From assembly GCF_016745425.1 (NCBI RefSeq), contig NZ_JAERVK010000023.1, forward strand, positions 1 through 52,700: a stretch of DNA of 52,700 nucleotides, written 5' to 3'. The notes under the pieces were generated by a model. That model worked only from the letters and a program-made list of their open reading frames with translations, did not search any database and was not told the DNA's origin. Below are positions 24,398 through 34,454 of the stretch, in pieces. How positions within the stretch are numbered: the first letter of the stretch is position 1; each line of letters begins with the position of its first letter. Source of the DNA: Candidatus Methylomicrobium oryzae (GTDB taxonomy: Bacteria; Pseudomonadota; Gammaproteobacteria; Methylococcales; Methylomonadaceae). Made by a program: the position numbers and the translations under genes.

Positions 24398-24709
24398 CTA
24401 TTCGGCGGCTTCCGCCGTATGGCTTTGCTCCCTGCCGGTTAGCCGGTTGTAAATTTTGACGTAAAGAATCGAGGCGGATAACAGTAGCGTGACCGAATTT
24501 GCCGCGATGATCGCGGTATTGTGCAGAAAAATGCCGTAGATCAGCCAAAGCGACACGCCCAGCGTAAAGATTGCGTACATCGACAGCGACAGCGAGGCAG
24601 TATCGCGGGTTTTAAGGGTCAGGAGTGCCTGCGGCAGAAACGAGGCGGTAGTCAGCAGTGCGGCCAGGTAGCCGATCAGTTCAGGAAAGGCCTGCATGAT
24701 TTTCATCAA
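24398..24709 (-). CDS. SemiSWEET family transporter
   Basis: A 103-aa three-helix membrane protein of the SemiSWEET/PQ-loop type. Helix 1 (11-31) carries the PQ motif (FLPQALL, P26-Q27), followed by the typical KTRDTASLSLSMY loop. Helix 2 (about 43-62) and helix 3 (about 66-87) complete the triple-helix unit that dimerises to form a sugar pore. Bacterial SemiSWEETs transport small sugars in either direction; the substrate here is unknown. It lies 57 bases downstream of citrate synthase on the same strand and may be co-transcribed, but no functional link is evident. Confidence 0.85.
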   Translation of the reverse strand: MMKIMQAFPELIGYLAALLTTASFLPQALLTLKTRDTASLSLSMYAIFTLGVSLWLIYGIFLHNTAIIAANSVTLLLSASILYVKIYNRLTGREQSHTAEAAE

Positions 24710-24766
24710 AACGTTCGAAAAAGACCTGCCAAATTTTTAAAAACCTGTGGCAGGTCTGTAATTAGC

Positions 24767-26071
24767 TTAAACGGTCCTGCCGTGCCGCGCGGGTACATCG
24801 CGGCGGGTTGCTCCTGTATAGAGCTGCCGCGGCCGGCCGATCTTTTGCTCGGGATCCGCAATCATCTCGTCCCAGTGCGAAATCCAGCCGACGGTTCGGC
24901 CCATCGCAAAGATCGCGGTAAACATCTTGCTTGGTATGCCGAGCGCGTGCAGCACGATGCCCGAATAGAAATCGACGTTCGGATACAGCTTTTTCTCGAT
25001 GAAATACTCGTCTTCGAGCGCGATCCGTTCCAGCTCGAGCGCCAGCTTGAACAAAGGATCGTCCTGCAGCCCCAGTTCGCCTAAAACTTCGTAGCAGGTT
25101 TCGCGCATCAGTTTGGCGCGCGGATCGTGGTTTTTGTAGACGCGGTGGCCGAAGCCCATCAACCTGAACGGGTCGTTTTTGTCTTTCGCCTTGTCGATGT
25201 AAAGGCCGATCCGGGAAACATCGCCGATTTCTTCCAGCATGTGCAGTACGGCTTCGTTCGCGCCGCCGTGTGCGGCACCCCACAGGCAGGCGATGCCGGC
25301 GGTGATGCAGGCGAACGGATTCGCTCCGCTGGAGCCGGCCAGCCGCACGGTCGAGGTCGAGGCGTTTTGCTCATGGTCGGCGTGCAGGATCAGGATCCGG
25401 TCGAGCGCCTTGACCAGTACCGGATTCGGCACATATTCGTCGCACGGCGTCGCCAGCATCATGCGCATGAAGTTTTCGACATAGCTGAGCTTGTTTTGCG
25501 GATACATGAAGGGCGATCCGGTGCTGTATTTATGGCACATCGCGACGATCGTCGGCACCTTGGCCAAGAGGCGGATCGCACTGATTTGGCGATCGCTTGG
25601 CGAACGGATGTCCAGCGCGTCGTGATAGAAAGCGGATAAAGCGCCGACCACGCCGACCATGATCGCCATCGGATGCGCGTCGCGGCGGAAGCCTTTGAAA
25701 AAATTGGTCAGCTGATCATGCACCATCGTGTGCATGGTAATGTTGTGCTCGAATTCTTTTAGCTGCTCGAAGTTCGGCAATTCGCCCTGCAGCAGCAGGT
25801 AGCAGACTTCCAGGAACGAGCATTGCATGGCCAGTTGCTCGATCGGATAGCCCCGGTACAGCAATACGCCGGCCTCGCCGTCGATATAAGTGATCGAGGA
25901 TCTGCAGCTGGCGGTCGAGGTAAAGCCGGGGTCGTAGGTGAACATGCCGGTCTGCTTGTACAGCGACTGGACATCCAGCACGCCGGGGCCCATCGTGCCG
26001 GACAACACGGGCAGCGTACACAGTGGTTCGGATTCGGGAGTGGATAGGACGATAGTGCTGGATTTGCTCAT
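24767..26071 (-). CDS. gltA: Citrate synthase (type II)
   Basis: A 434-aa citrate synthase, which condenses acetyl-CoA and oxaloacetate to citrate. The catalytic signatures are visible: HGGANEAV (first His), [14 protein letters not shown] (second His and oxaloacetate-binding Arg) and NVDFYSG (catalytic Asp). The length and N-terminal extension (about 40 residues before [24 protein letters not shown]) match the hexameric type II enzymes of Gram-negative bacteria, which are NADH-sensitive. It is the middle gene of a minus-strand series eda-gltA-SemiSWEET; 59 bases separate it from eda. The last 10-15 residues differ from the usual enzyme end but contain no catalytic residue. In methanotrophs this enzyme feeds biosynthesis. 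Confidence 0.96.
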   Translation of the reverse strand: MSKSSTIVLSTPESEPLCTLPVLSGTMGPGVLDVQSLYKQTGMFTYDPGFTSTASCRSSITYIDGEAGVLLYRGYPIEQLAMQCSFLEVCYLLLQGELPNFEQLKEFEHNITMHTMVHDQLTNFFKGFRRDAHPMAIMVGVVGALSAFYHDALDIRSPSDRQISAIRLLAKVPTIVAMCHKYSTGSPFMYPQNKLSYVENFMRMMLATPCDEYVPNPVLVKALDRILILHADHEQNASTSTVRLAGSSGANPFACITAGIACLWGAAHGGANEAVLHMLEEIGDVSRIGLYIDKAKDKNDPFRLMGFGHRVYKNHDPRAKLMRETCYEVLGELGLQDDPLFKLALELERIALEDEYFIEKKLYPNVDFYSGIVLHALGIPSKMFTAIFAMGRTVGWISHWDEMIADPEQKIGRPRQLYTGATRRDVPARHGRTV

Positions 26072-26130
26072 GATGTCAATCTCGGTTGGGACGCCGTTGC
26101 GGCGTGTTTTAATGTCGATTGCGGAATCAA

Positions 26131-26781
26131 TTAATCGGGATTGGCGTTGACGATGGCCTGTCTCGCGAGCTCGGTGACTTTGGACCAGTCTTTCGCATTC
26201 AGCGCGTCCTGGGGAGCGAGCCAGGAACCGCCTACGCAGGCTACGTTAGGGAGTTTGAGGTAAGCCAGATAGTTATCGGGCGAGATGCCGCCGGTCGGGC
26301 AGAAGGTCGCCTGCGGAAAAGGGCCTGCAATCGACTTCAGCATCGGAATACCGCCGGCCGCTTCGGCCGGGAAAAATTTGAAGTGGTCCAGGCCGAATTC
26401 CATGCCCAGCATCAGCTCCGACAGGGTCGCAATTCCGGGAATCAGGGCAATGCCGCCAGTCACCGCCGCGTCCAGCAGGGAAGGGGTGATGCCGGGGCTG
26501 ATTGCGAAGACCGCGCCCGCGTCGGTCGCGGCCTGTAATTGCGCCGGGTTCGCTATCGTGCCGGCGCCGACGATGGCGCCTTCGACTTCCCGGCTGATGC
26601 GTCGGATCGCGTCGAGCGCGACCGGCGTACGCAAAGTGATTTCCAGCACGCGAATGCCGCCTTCGACCAGGGCTTTTGCTAAAGGCACCGCGTCGTCGAG
26701 ATTTTTGATGACCATCACCGGCATCACGGGGCCGGCGCTTAATACCTCGTTAGGCTGAATTTTCCAGTGCTGATTTGCCAT
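26131..26781 (-). CDS. eda: KDPG/KHG aldolase
   Basis: A 216-aa class I aldolase of the Entner-Doudoroff pathway that splits 2-keto-3-deoxy-6-phosphogluconate into pyruvate and glyceraldehyde 3-phosphate. The Schiff-base Lys is K135 in DHFKFFPAE, and the general base is E47 with R51 in LEITLRT. Glycine-rich phosphate-binding segments ([15 protein letters not shown]) are present. Length is normal for the family. It stands upstream of gltA and 9-11 kb from the gnd-zwf-pgl genes, which supply 6-phosphogluconate. The 6-phosphogluconate dehydratase (edd) that would link them is not in the window. Confidence 0.95.
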   Translation of the reverse strand: MANQHWKIQPNEVLSAGPVMPVMVIKNLDDAVPLAKALVEGGIRVLEITLRTPVALDAIRRISREVEGAIVGAGTIANPAQLQAATDAGAVFAISPGITPSLLDAAVTGGIALIPGIATLSELMLGMEFGLDHFKFFPAEAAGGIPMLKSIAGPFPQATFCPTGGISPDNYLAYLKLPNVACVGGSWLAPQDALNAKDWSKVTELARQAIVNANPD

Positions 26782-27050
26782 GTGTTTCGTACGAATTTGG
26801 GTAATTAAAGTCGGTCATCCTTGACGCCAAGTATTCAAGTATTATGGAACGCCCGAAGCAAGGCGCCAGGCGATTGATTTTCGGCGAGAAAAAGGCGATT
26901 CCGCAGCTTCAAGCACAGGCTTCGGAGTTGGAAAGCCGACGATTCTCTATCGAAATAATGAATTTAAAGTTCATAACATTGTATCGGGCGGGAAACAAAT
27001 GTCAAAACGGAAAGATAGGCCCATGAATTCAAAGCAATAATATCGATTGG

Positions 27051-28367
27051 CTATCGATTCGAAAGTAATTTTTCATTTGACCTGAGTAAGGGCGTTTTTT
27101 CTTCCGGCTTTACCGCCACAAAAATCAGCAGGACGCCCGACGCCATCGTCGCCGCCAACAGCGGCAGTGCCAGCTTGAAGTCGCCGGTCGCGGTTTTCAG
27201 CCAGGCGATCACATAGGGGCCTGCAAAGCCGCCCAAGTTGCCGATCGAATTGATCAGCGCCAGGCCCGACGCTTTGGCCGGCCCCTCCTTCAGAAGCGTA
27301 TGCGGGAGCGTCCAGAACGGCGCCAGGGTGCTCCAGACGCCTGCCGCCGCGATCGCGATCGCGGCGATCGCCCAGACCGGCGATGCGAGGTAGGGGCTCA
27401 GCGCGAACGCGGCGGCCGCCACCCAAGCGCAGATCACAATGTGCCAGCGCCGTTCCCGGGTCTTGTCCGAATGCGCGCCGACGATCACCATCGCGATCAC
27501 CGCCGCGAGATAGGGCAGGCCGGTCAACAAGGCTGTGCGCACGTTGTCGAGTCCTGCCCAGTTCTTGATCAGCTGCGGCAGCCAGAGGCTGATGCTGTAA
27601 TAATTGATCACCACCGCGAAATAGATCAGCGCCAGAAGCCAGACTTTCGGATGGCGCAGGGCTTGTTTTAGATCGGCGGCATGATGGGGCGGGGCCGTTT
27701 CGCGTTCGGCGGCCAACGTTCTTTCGAGCCAGGCTTTCTCTTCGCCATTCAGCCAGCCGGCTTCGGCCGGACGGTTGGTCAGCCAGAAATACAGCACAAA
27801 GCCGAACAGTACCGAAGGCGCGCCTTCGGCCAGGAACAGCCATTGCCAGCCTTGAAGCCCGAACGCGCCGTCGATGCCGAGCAGCAGCCCGGCCAGCGGC
27901 GCGCCGAGCACGCCGGAGGCCGCGGTCGCGGTGATCAGCAGCGCGCCGTACTTGGCTCTGACCGGGGCCGGAAACCAGTAGCTGAAATACAGAATCATGC
28001 CCGGAAACGAGCCGGCCTCTGCAAGGCCGAGCAGAAAGCGCAATATATAGAAGCCCTGCGGCGTTTCGATAAACACCATCGCGCAACAAATCAGTCCCCA
28101 GGTAACCATGATTCGGGTCAGCCAGAGTTTCGCGCCGACTTTTTCCAGAATCAGGTTGCTCGGAATCTCGAACAGCATGTAACCGACGAAAAAGATGCCC
28201 GCGCCAAAGCCGTACACCGTGTCGCTGAACTGCAGCGCATCTTTCATCTGCAGCTGGGCGAAGCCGACGCACATGCGGTCGAGATAGGCCAGGATATAGA
28301 TGATGTAGAGCGGAGGGAGCAGGCGCCAGGCCAGTTTGCGGTACAGTTGGTTTTCGTTGATCGGCAT
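27051..28367 (-). CDS. MFS transporter, anion:cation symporter type
   Basis: A 438-aa, 12-helix major facilitator protein. The ATG at 28367 (MPINENQLYRKLAWRLLPPLYIIYILAYLDRMCVGFA) fits the family start; the longer frame begins inside the upstream promoter region. LDRMCVGFAQ in helix 1, FEIPSNLILEKVGAKLWL (loop 2-3 signature) and the RFLLGLAEAGSFPGMILYFSYWFP segment are typical of the ACS family (tartrate/hexuronate/phthalate-like carboxylate importers). Substrate cannot be told from sequence. It is transcribed divergently from the GspA-like gene, with 153 bp between. Confidence 0.88.
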   Translation of the reverse strand: MPINENQLYRKLAWRLLPPLYIIYILAYLDRMCVGFAQLQMKDALQFSDTVYGFGAGIFFVGYMLFEIPSNLILEKVGAKLWLTRIMVTWGLICCAMVFIETPQGFYILRFLLGLAEAGSFPGMILYFSYWFPAPVRAKYGALLITATAASGVLGAPLAGLLLGIDGAFGLQGWQWLFLAEGAPSVLFGFVLYFWLTNRPAEAGWLNGEEKAWLERTLAAERETAPPHHAADLKQALRHPKVWLLALIYFAVVINYYSISLWLPQLIKNWAGLDNVRTALLTGLPYLAAVIAMVIVGAHSDKTRERRWHIVICAWVAAAAFALSPYLASPVWAIAAIAIAAAGVWSTLAPFWTLPHTLLKEGPAKASGLALINSIGNLGGFAGPYVIAWLKTATGDFKLALPLLAATMASGVLLIFVAVKPEEKTPLLRSNEKLLSNR

Positions 28368-28520
28368 GGTGTGAATGGGTCGAGAGGCTGTGTGCCGGAG
28401 GGCTGCCAGATTATATAGGGAAAATGCCGCTCTCGCCGAAGAAGGGAGCATTTTTTCATCTTTTGACGGGTATAGGTTAAAATCGGGGTTCATCCTAATC
28501 TGTATTACCCGATTCCCGCT

Positions 28521-30173
28521 ATGTACGAGCAGTATTTTCATTTTGCGGAATTACCGTTTTCGATAGCGCCCGATCCCCATTTCATTTACATGAGCCGCCG
28601 CCATCAGGAAGGTCTGGCGCACCTTTTATACGGGATTACCGTCGGCGGCGGTTTCGTCGCATTGACCGGCGAAGTCGGCACCGGCAAGACGACCCTGTGC
28701 CATTGCCTGCTCGGCGAATTGCCGGACACTATCGACATCGCGTTGATCCTGAATCCCAAGCTGAATGCGATCGAGCTCCTGGCGGCGATTTGTGACGAGT
28801 TGGGGGTGGCCTACGATAAAGGGCGGCAGACGCTGAAACAATTGGTCGATGCATTGAACCATTACCTGCTGGAGGCGCACGCGATCGGCCGGCGCACCGT
28901 GTTGCTGATCGACGAAGCGCAAAATCTGAGCATGGAAGTACTCGAACAAGTCCGCCTGCTGACCAATCTGGAAACCAGCAAGACCAAGCTGCTGCAAATC
29001 ATTCTGGTCGGCCAGCCCGAATTGAAACAGATGCTGCGGCGGCAGGAGCTCAGGCAGCTCAATCAGCGCATCACTGCACGCTATCATTTGCAGCCGTTGT
29101 CGTACACCGAAACCCGGGACTATATCCGGCACCGGTTGCGGGTTTGCGGCGGCGATCCCGATCTGTTCAAGGAGCGGGCGATCCGGAAAATATACAAGTT
29201 GTCCGGCGGCATTCCGCGCGTGATCAATATTTTGTGCGACCGTGCTTTGCTTGGCGCTTATGCGGAAAACGCCGCGCATGTAACGCCGGGCATGGTCAAA
29301 AACGCCGCGCAGGAAGCCCTGGCGCCGGCCGAACCGAAGTGGCCGGCATGGGGTCTCGCCCTGCTGGGGATGCTGGCGCTCGGTGGGGTGGCGGCCGGCC
29401 GTTATTATCTGTTTCCTGACCTGGATGCGGCGTTCCGGCACCGGTTTTTGGGGCGCCAATCCGAAACGGCGGAAGCAACGTCCGGTCCGACCGCTCCTAA
29501 ATCCGTATCGACGGCTCCGGCTCTTGCCCCGAAAACCGAACCGCTGCCTCCGAGGCCTGTTTCGTTTGCCGAATGGGTGACCGATATTCGCTTGACGCTG
29601 CCGCTGGGCTTTGCGAACGCACTGAGCGCGCTCGGAAAAACGGCTTCGCCCGGCGGCACGACCGATTGCGAGGCGGTTAAGTCCTTCGGCGTGTTATGCC
29701 AGCTCGGCAAGGCCAGCTGGAAAGAGCTGCTGGCGATGAATCGGCCGGTCATTCTGGAGTTCGTGCTGCCGACCGACGAAAAGCGCTACGCGCTGCTGAC
29801 CGGCCTCAAGCAAGGAAACCCGGTATTGCTCGGAAGCGACCGGCATGACTTTTCGCTGGCCGAGGTGCTGAGTTATTGGAACGGCTACTATTTATTGCTA
29901 TGGACATCGACAATCGCCGATGCGCGAACGATTTTCCCCGAAGAGCGGTCAGAGAGAATTGTCTGGCTTCGGCAACAGATGGCGCTGTTCGACGGCTTGA
30001 ATCCAACCGTAGCGGCGCCCCAGCTATTCGATCAGGATTTGAAGAATCGAGTCCTCAAATTTCAGCACCGGCACCATTTGACCGAAGACGGTGTGGTGGG
30101 AGTCCAAACCCTGTTTTATCTCGACAATCTGACCGAGGCGCCGAACACGCCTCATCTGACCTTAACCGATTAA
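28521..30173 (+). CDS. gspA: GspA/ExeA, secretin-assembly ATPase
   Basis: A 550-aa protein with three parts. An AAA+ domain occupies 1-265 (Walker A G50-T58 GEVGTGKTT, Walker B VLLIDEAQ at about 128). A membrane segment lies at about 275-295 (ALLGMLALGGVAAG). A periplasmic region contains a cysteine-peptidase-like fold remnant (about 345-455) and a C-terminal peptidoglycan-binding domain (about 490-540, DLKNRVLKFQHRHHLTEDGVVGVQTLFYL). ExeA with ExeB uses ATP and peptidoglycan binding to let the type II secretion secretin assemble in the outer membrane. The GspB gene starts four bases after its stop. No other gsp genes are in the window. Confidence 0.93.
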   Translation: MYEQYFHFAELPFSIAPDPHFIYMSRRHQEGLAHLLYGITVGGGFVALTGEVGTGKTTLCHCLLGELPDTIDIALILNPKLNAIELLAAICDELGVAYDKGRQTLKQLVDALNHYLLEAHAIGRRTVLLIDEAQNLSMEVLEQVRLLTNLETSKTKLLQIILVGQPELKQMLRRQELRQLNQRITARYHLQPLSYTETRDYIRHRLRVCGGDPDLFKERAIRKIYKLSGGIPRVINILCDRALLGAYAENAAHVTPGMVKNAAQEALAPAEPKWPAWGLALLGMLALGGVAAGRYYLFPDLDAAFRHRFLGRQSETAEATSGPTAPKSVSTAPALAPKTEPLPPRPVSFAEWVTDIRLTLPLGFANALSALGKTASPGGTTDCEAVKSFGVLCQLGKASWKELLAMNRPVILEFVLPTDEKRYALLTGLKQGNPVLLGSDRHDFSLAEVLSYWNGYYLLLWTSTIADARTIFPEERSERIVWLRQQMALFDGLNPTVAAPQLFDQDLKNRVLKFQHRHHLTEDGVVGVQTLFYLDNLTEAPNTPHLTLTD

Positions 30174-30176
30174 CTC

Positions 30177-31043
30177 ATGTCTTATATTCTCAATGCCCTA
30201 CGCAAATCGGAGCAGGAGCGGCAGGCCAACCGGCCGGAAACCCTGACCGAACAAGTGTTGACGCCGCCGGCGCCGAAAAGCCGGAAAATCGCGATAGTGA
30301 TCGGCGCTCTGCTGGCTGTCAATCTGCTGGCCCTGCTGCTGTTGGTCTGGTATTTGAAAAAAACGGACGATACGCCGGCGGCGGCAAGGCAAGCCGACGC
30401 CCGGACGTTACAGCAAAAAGCAGCGCGGAAGCCTCAGCCGGGTGCGGTAAAACCGGCTAACACCGATGCGCCTTCCGAAAAAGCGCCGGCCGCAGCGGCA
30501 CCGGTTCCCGAAGTGATTAACCCTTCGGCGCCAACCGCCGCAGCGCCTGCCGTAAAATCGCCTTCAATCGAAGAACTAGCCGCGGCAAGCCGGGCCGCAG
30601 AGGTGAAAGGGCCGAAACAGGCAATGCCCGACAAACCCGAGCGCGGCGCTCAAACCGTCCCCTCGCCAGCCGCAACCGGCGCACGGGAGCTGGCCCGGAA
30701 GGAAAGACAGACAAGACGGGCTCAGCCGGTGCCCGCGGCCGAAAGCCCGAGCGATTCCGAAAGCGATGCCGGGAAAGGAAAGAGCGATGCCTCACCGGCG
30801 GCGGGCCGGCAGGACATTCCTTTATTCAAGGATTTGCCTTACAACTTCCGCAGCTCCGTGCCGAAGATGGCCATCAACGTTTTCATGTACACTGACAACC
30901 CCGCAGACCGTTTTGTCATACTGAACATGACGAAATACAAGGCCGGCCAGACCACCAAGGATGCGATCGAGATCAGGGAAATCCGTCCCGACGGGGTCAT
31001 CGCGAGTTACGGCGGCAAAGTTTTTCGCATTGAGCGCCCTTGA
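30177..31043 (+). CDS. gspB: GspB/ExeB, general secretion pathway protein B
   Basis: A 288-aa inner-membrane protein. The cytoplasmic start MSYILNALRKSEQERQ is the hallmark of GspB. One membrane segment follows (about 38-58), then a long Ala/Pro-rich periplasmic linker (65-215) and a compact C-terminal domain (about 218-288: DIPLFKDLPYNFRSSVPKMAINVFMYTDNPADRFVILN). It partners GspA in carrying the secretin through the peptidoglycan. It starts four bases after gspA and is clearly co-transcribed with it. Confidence 0.92.
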   Translation: MSYILNALRKSEQERQANRPETLTEQVLTPPAPKSRKIAIVIGALLAVNLLALLLLVWYLKKTDDTPAAARQADARTLQQKAARKPQPGAVKPANTDAPSEKAPAAAAPVPEVINPSAPTAAAPAVKSPSIEELAAASRAAEVKGPKQAMPDKPERGAQTVPSPAATGARELARKERQTRRAQPVPAAESPSDSESDAGKGKSDASPAAGRQDIPLFKDLPYNFRSSVPKMAINVFMYTDNPADRFVILNMTKYKAGQTTKDAIEIREIRPDGVIASYGGKVFRIERP

Positions 31044-31248
31044 TGTGCCGGGGGAAAGGACTCAGGCGTTCACCCGGAGTTCGGAAATGCTGCTCAGATC
31101 TTCCGAAGGCGCGTATAGAGAAAGCGATCCTTACGGCTCGACTCTCTATGCGGCCTATCCTCGATTTCCGGCAGTTGCAGATTTTGCAAACAGCATTGCG
31201 GTTGCCCGCTTGCGCTTTAGAGGCTTGAATTGCGCGCTGGCCTAATCT

Positions 31249-31293
31249 AAAAGGCCTCACCGTGCCTCTGGCACTGGCTTTCGGCCATTTTTT
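31249..31293 (+). terminator. Possible terminator after gspB
   Basis: AAAAGGCC (31249-31256) and GGCC (31283-31286) bracket an inner hairpin GTGCC/GGCAC and are followed by ATTTTTT. The stem is imperfect, so the call is tentative. It lies between converging genes. 31044-31248 shows no gene. Confidence 0.3.
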
Positions 31294-32486
31294 CACGGGG
31301 CTTTAAATTGCCAGGGCGATTCGCTTTTATAGCCGTCGGTCAGCGTTTTCAAAAAAGCCACCAGATCGTCGATTTCGCGCGGCGTGAGGCGCAGCGATCC
31401 CAATTCCCCGTGATTGACGTTGGCGAGTACCTCCGCCGCCGGCCAGCATTTCTGTGCGCGTGCCCTGGCTTCGGTCGTCAGCGGATTGCGGCAGCGCGGC
31501 TTGAGGTCGCGAGTGCTGTAAAACTCCACGACTCCGCGCAGGGTTTTGAAATAGCCGTTGTGCGTATACGGCGCGGTAACGGCGACATTGCGCAAGGTGG
31601 ATACCTTGATCTTGCCGTCTTCCAACGGAGCATCCAGAATGCCCCCCAAGCCCAGATCCACGAAATAGGCGCCGTCGGGATTGAATTGGGGATCCAGGCC
31701 GTAGAACGGATTTTCCGGATTCTTGGGTACGCCGATATTGTCGTAGCTGTGATCGGTAAACAGCGGCGGCGTGCCGTTCACCGGCCGATTGGGATGGCAG
31801 GCCGCGCAATTGCCCTTGTTGCCGGCTTCGAAAACCGCCAGTCCGCGTCTTTCCTGTGCGGTAAACGCGGCTCTGCCGAACAGAAAATAATCGTATTTCG
31901 AACTGAAGCGGTTCAATACCGGGCTGCGCTCGAAGGCGGCGATCGCATCCGCAATGCGGTCGTAGGCGGCCCCGCTATCGTTCAGCGCGCCGGCGCCGTA
32001 TACGGCATCGAACATCGCCGCATAGTCCGCGTTGCGGACTTTGTCGACCACGGTTCCGGGATCGGGATTGGCCATCTCGATGGGATTGAGGAAAGGCGCC
32101 TTGGCCTGGTCGGCCAGCGTCGAAGCGCGGCCGTCGAGAAACTGGCCGCCGAAATACAGACCTTCCCCGCGGTCGAAATGAAAGGCCGGCGCATAGGCCG
32201 AATACATTGCCGTCGGCGTATTGCGGTTGCCGAGCAGGCCGGCGATGACGCCTTTGGATGTGGGTCTGGATTTATCGGCATCGGTAAAGGCTGCCGCGGG
32301 ATTGTGGCAGGTGCCGCAAGCCTGACCGGGCGGTTCGGAGAGATTGGTGTCGAAGAACAATTGCTGGCCCAGTTGCTGCTTCGGGGTCAGATTCTGGCTG
32401 CCGGGCAGTACGGGTACTGCAGCTCCGGCCGGTGCGACGGCTAATCCCCCGGCAACGGCGATGATGGCATAGAACTTTAATTTCAT
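31293..32486 (-). CDS. Di-heme cytochrome c peroxidase / MauG-like protein
   Basis: A 397-aa periplasmic protein with a signal peptide (about 1-22). Two c-type heme sites are visible: C57-x-x-C60-H61 (CGTCH) and C227-x-x-C230-H231 (CAACH). The spacing and the blocks RNTPTAMYSAYAPAFHFDRG, GGQFLDGRASTLADQAKAPFLNPIEM and TLRNVAVTAPYTHNG are those of the bacterial di-heme peroxidase/MauG superfamily. Members reduce peroxide or oxidise partner proteins; which applies here cannot be told. It begins 48 bases after the porin-like gene and is the second gene of an apparently Fur-controlled unit. Confidence 0.93.
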   Translation of the reverse strand: MKLKFYAIIAVAGGLAVAPAGAAVPVLPGSQNLTPKQQLGQQLFFDTNLSEPPGQACGTCHNPAAAFTDADKSRPTSKGVIAGLLGNRNTPTAMYSAYAPAFHFDRGEGLYFGGQFLDGRASTLADQAKAPFLNPIEMANPDPGTVVDKVRNADYAAMFDAVYGAGALNDSGAAYDRIADAIAAFERSPVLNRFSSKYDYFLFGRAAFTAQERRGLAVFEAGNKGNCAACHPNRPVNGTPPLFTDHSYDNIGVPKNPENPFYGLDPQFNPDGAYFVDLGLGGILDAPLEDGKIKVSTLRNVAVTAPYTHNGYFKTLRGVVEFYSTRDLKPRCRNPLTTEARARAQKCWPAAEVLANVNHGELGSLRLTPREIDDLVAFLKTLTDGYKSESPWQFKAP

Positions 32487-32534
32487 CGGAAAACCTGCGG
32501 TAAAGGCCGCCCGGCATGCCGGGCGGCGAAAATA

Positions 32535-34067
32535 TCAGTAAATGAAGCCAACGCCGAGGTTGAATTCGTCGCCGAACGGCACACCGAGCGGAACGAGTTT
32601 CCGATCCTGAATGTTGCGGTAATCCGCCTTGATGACCACATTGTCGATCGGCTTATAACTCAGACCGGCTTGATAAATCCAGCGGTCCAGGCCGGTGCTC
32701 TGATCGAACGGCATGCCGGTCACCGGGTCTGTGGCCACGGAGGCCAGCGTGTTGTAACGCTCGACACGGAAGAAAGGCGCCAGGTATTGGTTGCTGTCTT
32801 TCCAGAGGAACGGCATGATGTCGTGGGCCGCTTCGACATACCAGCCGTAATTTTCCTTGCCGACCGGGCCGCCCGCGCCCAGCAGAGGATTGAGGAATTC
32901 GGTGTTGTCGATCTGGCCCCAGGCGCCCAACGCGCGCAGTTCCAGTCCTCGGTATTTATATTGGATATGGCCTTCGTAAAGCTGGGTGAAAACGTCGACG
33001 CTATTGCCGTCAAAATTCACCGCGTCCTTTTGGCCGCTGTTGCCGAGGAATGCCGAGGCGCCCACCATCAGGCCGGGCGCGAAGTAGGGCGAGTAATCCA
33101 GGCGCCCGGTAAAGGCGAAATCCTCTGCCTTGCCGTTGCTGCCGCCCTGGCGCCCTTCCATGATGCCGATATTGCTGAATTCTTCAGCATTCAGCCCATT
33201 CATCGCATACATGCGGTATTGCAGGCCGGGCAGGATCTCGCCGAAGAGGCCGGCTCCCATTTCCCGCCAAGTCGAAGGAATGATGTAGCGTTCCACGTCC
33301 GGCCGATGGTTGCCGTGGAAGGTGGTGGGTTCGTGCATTTCGTTGATGAAGCCCATCGGCACCAGCATCAGGCCGGCTCGGATGTTGTATTTGGGATCGA
33401 GCAGAAAATCGAGCTGGGAGAATTCCACCGAGACTTCGCCTTTTTCTTCGCCGCCTTCGCCGGTCGAGGCATGTTCGAATTCGATCTCGTTGTTCAGAAT
33501 GATCCAGTCGTTGAACTTGTAGCCGAGATAAATGACTGCGCGTTCCAGATCGGTGGTGTCCTTGTTGGTAATACTGTCGCCGCGCGGATTGGCATAATTG
33601 GTGTACATCGCCTCGCCGTAACCGCCGATGGCTAGGCCGCGGTTGACCCGGTAGACGTTGGAGGCGGCGGGGCCCAAGCCGTATTGGCTTTTGTATTCGC
33701 GCGACTCCGGTATGAAGAGCTGGGTCTTGAGTTTTTCCACTTCGCCGGCGAGCACGTCGGTTTTGCGCTCCAGCGCGCCCTTGCCGGCGGCGCCGGCAGG
33801 CACTGCCGCCGGTGCGGCGGTGGCCTGTTGAAGCGCTTTGCTTTGCGCCTGCTGCGTTTCCTTCAGCACGCTGATTTCCTGCTGCAGCGCTTCGTTTTGG
33901 GAAGATTTGGTTTTCAGGGCTTCGATTTCCTTCTGCTGCTGCTGGATAATCTTCCACATTTCTTCCATCGTAGCCGGCATTGGCTGAGCCGCCTGAACGT
34001 TTCCGGCGAGAGCCGAGCTAATTGATATGGCTAGGCAATATGAGGTCTTTCGGTTGAATGATTTCAT
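32535..34067 (-). CDS. Porin-like outer-membrane protein with N-terminal coiled coil
   Basis: A 510-aa protein. A signal peptide ends at about 27 (GNVQA). A coiled coil follows (about 33-80, rich in Gln/Glu/Lys), then a linker, then a beta barrel (about 115-510) with many aromatic-edged strands, closing with the terminal aromatic GVGFIY. The barrel resembles uncharacterised porins found beside iron-acquisition or peroxidase genes (a conserved GYGEAMYTNYANP / LERAVIYLGYKFNDWIILNNEIEFEH pattern). It is preceded by a good promoter overlapped by a Fur box and followed at 48 bases by the di-heme peroxidase, so both should be iron-repressed. The solute is unknown; iron or another metal is an inference from regulation only. 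Confidence 0.87.
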   Translation of the reverse strand: MKSFNRKTSYCLAISISSALAGNVQAAQPMPATMEEMWKIIQQQQKEIEALKTKSSQNEALQQEISVLKETQQAQSKALQQATAAPAAVPAGAAGKGALERKTDVLAGEVEKLKTQLFIPESREYKSQYGLGPAASNVYRVNRGLAIGGYGEAMYTNYANPRGDSITNKDTTDLERAVIYLGYKFNDWIILNNEIEFEHASTGEGGEEKGEVSVEFSQLDFLLDPKYNIRAGLMLVPMGFINEMHEPTTFHGNHRPDVERYIIPSTWREMGAGLFGEILPGLQYRMYAMNGLNAEEFSNIGIMEGRQGGSNGKAEDFAFTGRLDYSPYFAPGLMVGASAFLGNSGQKDAVNFDGNSVDVFTQLYEGHIQYKYRGLELRALGAWGQIDNTEFLNPLLGAGGPVGKENYGWYVEAAHDIMPFLWKDSNQYLAPFFRVERYNTLASVATDPVTGMPFDQSTGLDRWIYQAGLSYKPIDNVVIKADYRNIQDRKLVPLGVPFGDEFNLGVGFIY

Positions 34068-34104
34068 TACTTTCCCTTCATCGCTTTGAAATAAATATAA
34101 AAAA

Positions 34105-34148
34105 AGTATATTGTTTTAGTAATACAATTGCAAACCATTATCATTATT
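34105..34148 (-). promoter_or_regulatory. Fur-box-overlapped promoter of the porin/peroxidase operon
   Basis: On the minus strand: TTGCAA (34133-34128), 17-base spacer, TATACT (34110-34105), a near-consensus sigma70 promoter. The 19-base segment 34130-34148 matches the Fur consensus at 14 of 19 positions (ATAATGATAAT intact) and overlaps the -35, the position of a repressor. The divergent FMN-binding gene starts about 300 bases away, so it may share the control. Confidence 0.75.
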
Positions 34149-34454
34149 GTGGAATTTTATACACGTAATCCATAGGGAAATTTAGCTACACATTTGGTTC
34201 GTGATTTGCGCAGAGAAGTGGAATATTGCCGAGATCTAGGCCCGATTTCGAAGGCTCAGAGCATTTGCGGCAGGAAACGAAAAAATCCGATGAGCCGTTT
34301 ATCGTGAGATACAACACATCGGGGCCTTCTGAAAATGTCGGACGAATACGGCCTCGAATTCAAAACCATTTTCCGCCCGGCGATTATCCCGGCTTGGTGT
34401 ATGATATGAACTCGGTATCCAATACTCCGCAGGAATTTCGGCGGTTCATTCAAA
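34149..34454. other. Divergent intergenic region, no gene seen
   Basis: Lies between the Fur box and the FMN-binding gene. A 95-codon + strand frame (34226-34513) overlaps the next gene out of frame, has no ribosome site and no recognisable content, and is judged spurious. No second Fur box was found. Confidence 0.4.

Noticed and set aside
26844-27026. 60-codon + strand frame between eda and the MFS gene
   Set aside because: Low-complexity composition, no ribosome site, no similarity recognised.
31293-32486. MbnH of a methanobactin cluster
   Set aside because: The di-heme family fits, but no methanobactin precursor, MbnB/MbnC or MbnP-like gene is nearby.
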